Positions 5,647 through 9,065 of a DNA stretch of 9,065 nucleotides are shown here, one piece after another. Source of the DNA: JBGTKH01 sp041744735 (lineage in GTDB: Bacteria > Planctomycetota > Planctomycetia > Pirellulales > Pirellulaceae); assembly GCA_041744735.1 (NCBI GenBank), contig JBGTKH010000166.1, positions 1 to 9,065 on the forward strand, written 5' to 3'. Every line of letters starts with the position of its first letter. The first letter of the stretch is position 1. A program made the position numbers and the translations under genes. The notes beneath the pieces were generated by a model. The model had not been told where the DNA came from, did no database searches, and was given only the letters and a program-made list of their open reading frames with translations.

Positions 5647-7308
5647 ATGGCGAGTACGACTCCTCCAATGAATCCTTCCGGCTCGGGCATGCACGTTGCC
5701 AAACCGGCACCTCCCAAAGCCGCGCCCCGTGCCAAGCCGCTGCCGAACGCTCAGCCCGCCGTGGCAAAACCATTGCCCGACGGTCAACAGGCGATGGCTG
5801 CGAAATCGGCGCAGGCGGCGGAAGCTCCGGCGGAAGATGAAGAGGCAGAGCCAGTCAGCGGTGGCCCGTCTCGGTTCTTGATGTTCAAAGCCGTGCCGAG
5901 TTGGTTTGTGAGCATGGTGGTGCACGCGATTCTGCTTTTGATCTTGGCCGTGTTGACGTTGCCGGAGCAGATTAAGGACGTCGCCAAGGTGCTGACCATC
6001 GGCAAAGAGGCTGCGATTGAGGAAATTGAAGATTTTCAATTGGAAGAGGTGACGCCTCTGGATGTTGAAGCAGTGACCACGGACCCCGTGGCCGTGGTCG
6101 CGTCGGCGGTGGAAGTGCCGGTGACCGAAGTGTCCGTGGCCAACGACTTGGATGCGGCGCCGGTGCAGGTGGAACTAAGTGACTTCGGCAGTCAGACCGC
6201 ACCAAAGAATGATTTGCTCAAAGAGATTGGTGCAATGGGCGGCTCCGGTCTGGACGGTCGCGGCGCTGCGGCGCGCGGGCAACTGGTTCGTCAGAACGGC
6301 GGCAGCGAGGGGAGCGAAGCAGCGGTGGCCGCGGCACTGAAGTGGTTCGCCGAGCACCAGAATCCTGACGGAAGCTGGAGCTTCGATCATCGCATCGGGC
6401 CCTGCCAAGGCCGCTGCGACCATCAAGGGAGCATGGACGGGCGTAACGGCGCCACCGCAATGGCCTTGCTGCCGTTCCTGGGCGCCGGACAAACGCACAT
6501 GGAAGGCACCTACAAGAAAACGGTCCAAGGGGGCCTTTACTACTTGATGACGCACGGCAAGGTGAAGAACGGCGGCCTGAGCTTTGAAGAGGCGGGCGGC
6601 AGCATGTACTCGCACGGGCTGTGCTCGATTGTGCTCTGCGAAGCCTACGCGATGACGCATGACAAGGGCCTCATGATGCCGGCTCAAGGCTGCATCAACT
6701 TTATCGTGTACGCTCAGGACCCGGTCGGAGGCGGTTGGCGTTACCAGCCGCGCACGCCCGGCGACACGTCTGTGGTCGGTTGGCAACTGATGGCGATGAA
6801 GAGCGCTCACATGGCGTATCTGATGGTGCCACCCAATTCGGTCAAAGGCGCGTCGAAGTTTTTGGATGCGGTGCAGGCCGATAGCGGCGCGTATTACGGC
6901 TACACCGGACCGGGCAACGGCTTGGCAACCACCGCGGTTGGCTTGCTGTGCCGCATGTATCTGGGCTGGAAAAAGGACGAACCCGCACTGGAACGCGGCG
7001 TGCAATTCCTCAGCGCCAAAGGCCCGTCGAAGAGCAACATGTACTTCAATTACTACGCCACGCAGGTGATGCGGCACTACGAAGGCGAGACATGGGACAA
7101 GTGGAATGTTCAGATACGCGACTGGCTGGTAGAGAGCCAATCCAAGGCCGGCCACGCCACGGGCAGTTGGCACATTCCGGGCGATCACGGCTCGGAGCGC
7201 GGCGGGCGAGTTTACTGCACGTCGATGGCAACGATGATCCTGGAAGTGTACTACCGCCACATGCCGATCTACGGCAAGGCGGCGGCGACGGAAGACTTCC
7301 CGCTGTAA
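5647..7308 (+). CDS. Membrane-anchored prenyltransferase/squalene-oxidase-repeat toroid protein (copy 1)
   Basis: The 553-residue product has four parts: a Pro/Ala-rich cytoplasmic N-terminus (1-80), one transmembrane helix (about 85-105, SWFVSMVVHAILLLILAVL), an acidic linker (about 120-190) and an alpha/alpha-toroid domain (about 220-545). QW-like repeats are visible at LKWFAEHQNPDGSW (231-244), INFIVYAQDPVGGGWRY (350-366) and RDWLVESQ...GSW (491-508). The preamble GLDGRGAAARGQLVRQNGGSEGSEAAV (split: GLDGRGAAARG, QLVRQNGGSEGSEAAV) is shared with the downstream paralog. The DxDD motif of squalene-hopene cyclase is not visible; the corresponding segment reads PGDTSVVGW. A conserved pair C253-x3-C257 opens the domain. 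The toroid should lie outside the inner membrane. ATG 5647 has GGAG about nine bases upstream. Cyclase activity is not supported; a binding or scaffold role is equally possible. Confidence 0.88.
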   Translation: MASTTPPMNPSGSGMHVAKPAPPKAAPRAKPLPNAQPAVAKPLPDGQQAMAAKSAQAAEAPAEDEEAEPVSGGPSRFLMFKAVPSWFVSMVVHAILLLILAVLTLPEQIKDVAKVLTIGKEAAIEEIEDFQLEEVTPLDVEAVTTDPVAVVASAVEVPVTEVSVANDLDAAPVQVELSDFGSQTAPKNDLLKEIGAMGGSGLDGRGAAARGQLVRQNGGSEGSEAAVAAALKWFAEHQNPDGSWSFDHRIGPCQGRCDHQGSMDGRNGATAMALLPFLGAGQTHMEGTYKKTVQGGLYYLMTHGKVKNGGLSFEEAGGSMYSHGLCSIVLCEAYAMTHDKGLMMPAQGCINFIVYAQDPVGGGWRYQPRTPGDTSVVGWQLMAMKSAHMAYLMVPPNSVKGASKFLDAVQADSGAYYGYTGPGNGLATTAVGLLCRMYLGWKKDEPALERGVQFLSAKGPSKSNMYFNYYATQVMRHYEGETWDKWNVQIRDWLVESQSKAGHATGSWHIPGDHGSERGGRVYCTSMATMILEVYYRHMPIYGKAAATEDFPL

Positions 7309-7334
7309 ACGGGTCAACTGCATTGGTGCAATTC

Positions 7335-7375
7335 AAACGCCTCGGGCCTTGGTTGGCTCGAGGCGTTTTTGTTTT
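7335..7375 (+). terminator. Strong intrinsic terminator after the first toroid gene
   Basis: A 14-bp stem (AAACGCCTCGGGCC at 7335-7348 with GGCTCGAGGCGTTT at 7355-7368, one G-U pair) encloses a 6-base loop. It runs directly into TTTTTGTTTT. It begins 26 bp after the stop of copy 1 and ends only 42 bp before the start of copy 2, so it should limit transcription of the second paralog from the first. Confidence 0.9.
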
Positions 7376-7407
7376 GCGTCCGCGCTAGAACGAAGTAAGT
7401 GTTAGTT

Positions 7408-7417
7408 GAGGCGAATC
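7408..7417 (+). promoter_or_regulatory. Ribosome binding site deciding the start of toroid copy 2
   Basis: GAGG at 7408-7411 lies six bases before ATG 7418. An in-frame TTG at 7406 overlaps this site and would remove its usefulness, so ATG 7418 is preferred. I see no convincing promoter in the short stretch between the terminator and this site. Confidence 0.6.
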
Positions 7418-8956
7418 ATGTCAGCGGTTGCTCAACCTAGATCGCTTCCCATCGCCAAGCCAATGCCGCCGCGGCCACGGAGCGTTGCCGCGCCACCCGC
7501 TGTTCAAGTCCCGCGATCCCACTGGGTGACGTTGCTGTTTGCCGGCGAAATCCGCCGCAACGTTTCGAGTTGTCTAATCAGCACACTGATGCATGCCGCC
7601 GTGATTCTGTTGTTGGCCGTGCTCTTCCGCCTTGCAGCGCCCAGGCACGAGCCGCGGATGCTGATCGTTTCCCACCCTTCGCTATCCGATTCGCCCTTGA
7701 CGACAGTCCAGGTGAAACCGTCCCTGTCCGATGTGGCTGAGTCAGCAAGTTTTGCGCCGCAACCGCAAGATCTGCCGCTCGTGCCGCTGCCGGATATCCG
7801 TTCGCCTGTTGCCTCGCCATCGCGCAGCGAACCGATGTCGAGGATGAACGTCGGGCACACAACTTCCAATCCGCGCGATCTGTTGCTGCAGAATCTTCGC
7901 CCGACCGGCGGCGGACTTGGCGGAAGAAGTGGCGACTCGCGCGGCCGGTTGTTGAGCGAACGTGGAGGCACGCCCGGTAGTGAAGAGGCTGTCGTGCGCG
8001 GGCTGGCGTGGCTGGCCGCGCACCAGCGCAACGATGGAAGCTGGCGATTCAATCATCAAGAGGGAGTCTGTCAAAATCGCTGCGCCGATCCGGGCACCGA
8101 GGCTTCGACAGCCGGCGCCGCGGGACTGGTGCTGCTGCCGTTTCTCGGCGCCGGCCATACGCCCGAGCAAGGCGAGTACAGCGAGACGGTTCGGCGAGGC
8201 ATCTACTATTTGCAAAGCCGCATGCTGTCCACACCAAACGGCGGCGACCTGCGCGAAGGCACGATGTACGCGCAAGGCATCGCCGCAATCGCGCTCTGCG
8301 AAGCTTACGCCATGACGCATGACGAATCGATGCGGCCCGTTGCTCAGCAGGCCGTTGACTTCATCTGCTACGCGCAGCATCCCAAGGGCGGCTGGCGTTA
8401 TGAACCGGGACAACCGGGCGACATGACCGTTACCGGCTGGCAGTTGATGGCGCTGAAGAGCGCTCAGATGGCCGGCCTCAGGGTTCCGCCGCAGGTTCTG
8501 GAACGAGCCAAGCAGTTCCTCGACACGATGCACACCGGCGGCGGCGCCTGCTACGGTTATCTGTCGCCGGGCCGCGAAAACACGCCCACCGCCGTCGGCC
8601 TGCTGTCGCGGATGTACATGGGCTGGTCGCAAGGCGATCCGCGGTTGGCGCGGGGCGTTGATTTTCTCGCCCGCGCCGGCCCGTCGCGCGACGACGTGTA
8701 TTTCAACTACTACGCCACGCAGGTGCTGCATCACTACGAGGGTTCGCACTGGGATCGCTGGAACGGCAAGCTGCGCGATTACCTGATTCAAACGCAATCG
8801 CGCGCGGGGCACGAAGACGGCAGTTGGTATTTCGTGAACTACCACGCCACCACCGGCGGCCGCTTGTACACCACGGCCATGTGTGTGATGATCTTGGAAG
8901 TTTACTACCGCTACATGCCGCTCTATGAACGCCGCGCGCTAGAAGAGGGTTTCTAG
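7418..8956 (+). CDS. Membrane-anchored prenyltransferase/squalene-oxidase-repeat toroid protein (copy 2)
   Basis: This 512-residue protein is a tandem paralog of the preceding gene, about half identical by eye over the toroid domain (about 185-503). It has a Pro/Arg-rich N-terminus (1-45), one transmembrane helix (about 52-73, CLISTLMHAAVILLLAVLF), a linker without the acidic run of copy 1, the Gly/Arg preamble (GGGLGGRSGDSRGRLL) and QW-like motifs: LAWLAAHQRNDGSW (196-209), VDFICYAQHPKGGWRY (313-328) and RDYLIQTQ...DGSW. C218-x3-C222, ALCEAYAMTHD (292-302), PGDMTVTGWQLMALKSA (333-349), YFNYYATQV (428-436) and MILEVYYRYMP (491-501) are shared with copy 1. No DxDD cyclase motif is seen. The function is unknown; topology implies the toroid faces the periplasm-like space. 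A terminator precedes the gene, so expression depends on read-through or an unseen promoter. Confidence 0.87.
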   Translation: MSAVAQPRSLPIAKPMPPRPRSVAAPPAVQVPRSHWVTLLFAGEIRRNVSSCLISTLMHAAVILLLAVLFRLAAPRHEPRMLIVSHPSLSDSPLTTVQVKPSLSDVAESASFAPQPQDLPLVPLPDIRSPVASPSRSEPMSRMNVGHTTSNPRDLLLQNLRPTGGGLGGRSGDSRGRLLSERGGTPGSEEAVVRGLAWLAAHQRNDGSWRFNHQEGVCQNRCADPGTEASTAGAAGLVLLPFLGAGHTPEQGEYSETVRRGIYYLQSRMLSTPNGGDLREGTMYAQGIAAIALCEAYAMTHDESMRPVAQQAVDFICYAQHPKGGWRYEPGQPGDMTVTGWQLMALKSAQMAGLRVPPQVLERAKQFLDTMHTGGGACYGYLSPGRENTPTAVGLLSRMYMGWSQGDPRLARGVDFLARAGPSRDDVYFNYYATQVLHHYEGSHWDRWNGKLRDYLIQTQSRAGHEDGSWYFVNYHATTGGRLYTTAMCVMILEVYYRYMPLYERRALEEGF

Positions 8957-8986
8957 AGTTCAAGCGGCCGAGTGACTTTTTTCCCT

Positions 8987-9056
8987 CGTTTAACCCGCAG
9001 CCGCAGGCGATGGCTGTTGCGTGCACGCACCATCGCCTGCGGCTGCGGGTTAAACG
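8987..9056. repeat. 27-bp perfect inverted repeat at the window's right end
   Basis: The arms at 8987-9013 and 9030-9056 are perfect reverse complements over 27 bp. The 16-base spacer contains a further 12-bp perfect palindrome (TGCGTGCACGCA, 9018-9029). No T-tract follows the right arm, so it is not a standard intrinsic terminator, although it begins 30 bp after the stop of toroid copy 2. The arm sequence TAACCCGCAGCCGCAGGCG resembles the arm of the 5175-5229 repeat with a few substitutions and one inserted base, suggesting one repeat family. Confidence 0.85.
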
Positions 9057-9065
9057 ACCAAGAGC

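Noticed and set aside
6175..7323. 382-codon frame antisense to toroid copy 1, and the similar 367-codon frame antisense to copy 2
   Set aside because: Both are shadows of the conserved sense-strand genes; their mutual resemblance only reflects the duplication.

Overview
The window looks like chromosomal DNA from a planctomycete, most likely of the Pirellulales type. This rests on the gene content: a DUF1501 protein, two membrane-anchored prenyltransferase/squalene-oxidase-repeat proteins with a Gly/Arg-rich preamble, and a bL33 with planctomycete-like wording. It also rests on intergenic palindromes whose arms contain the TAACCCGAAGCGTAAGCGAGGG-type sequence (arms at 5175-5196 and 5208-5229), a repeat style I associate with that group. 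No taxonomic marker was searched, so this is recognition, not proof.

Layout. Positions 1-1224 (+) hold the 3' part of a DUF1501 gene. A short intergenic stretch follows with a 26-bp perfect inverted repeat rich in GAATTC. Two tiny ORFs (1492-1599 and 1608-1745) then run into a secreted, C-terminally membrane-anchored trypsin-like serine protease (1742-2893), the second overlapping it by four bases (GTGA). The protease converges on recJ (4715-2919, minus), which sits 39 bp downstream of rpmG (4922-4755, minus). These two housekeeping genes probably form one transcription unit reading leftward.

Positions 4923-5646 are non-coding. They contain a probable rpmG promoter, a long imperfect palindrome of about 350 bp (5037-5384) with several nested, collinear inverted-repeat pairs, and a good sigma70-like promoter (5453-5481) reading rightward.

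The right third is a tandem pair of paralogs, 5647-7308 and 7418-8956 (+). Each has a Pro/Ala-rich N-terminus, one transmembrane helix, a linker and an alpha/alpha-toroid domain related to squalene cyclases. A strong intrinsic terminator (7335-7375) separates them. The window ends in a 27-bp perfect inverted repeat (8987-9056) whose arms resemble the inner arms of the 5.1-kb palindrome.

The most interesting points are the SxxxH motif, as in TonB, in the transmembrane anchors of both toroid paralogs; the apparent absence of a squalene-cyclase DxDD motif alongside a conserved Cys-x3-Cys pair; the translationally coupled microproteins ahead of the protease; and the nested palindrome. I see no CRISPR array, tRNA, rRNA, complete insertion sequence or phage gene.
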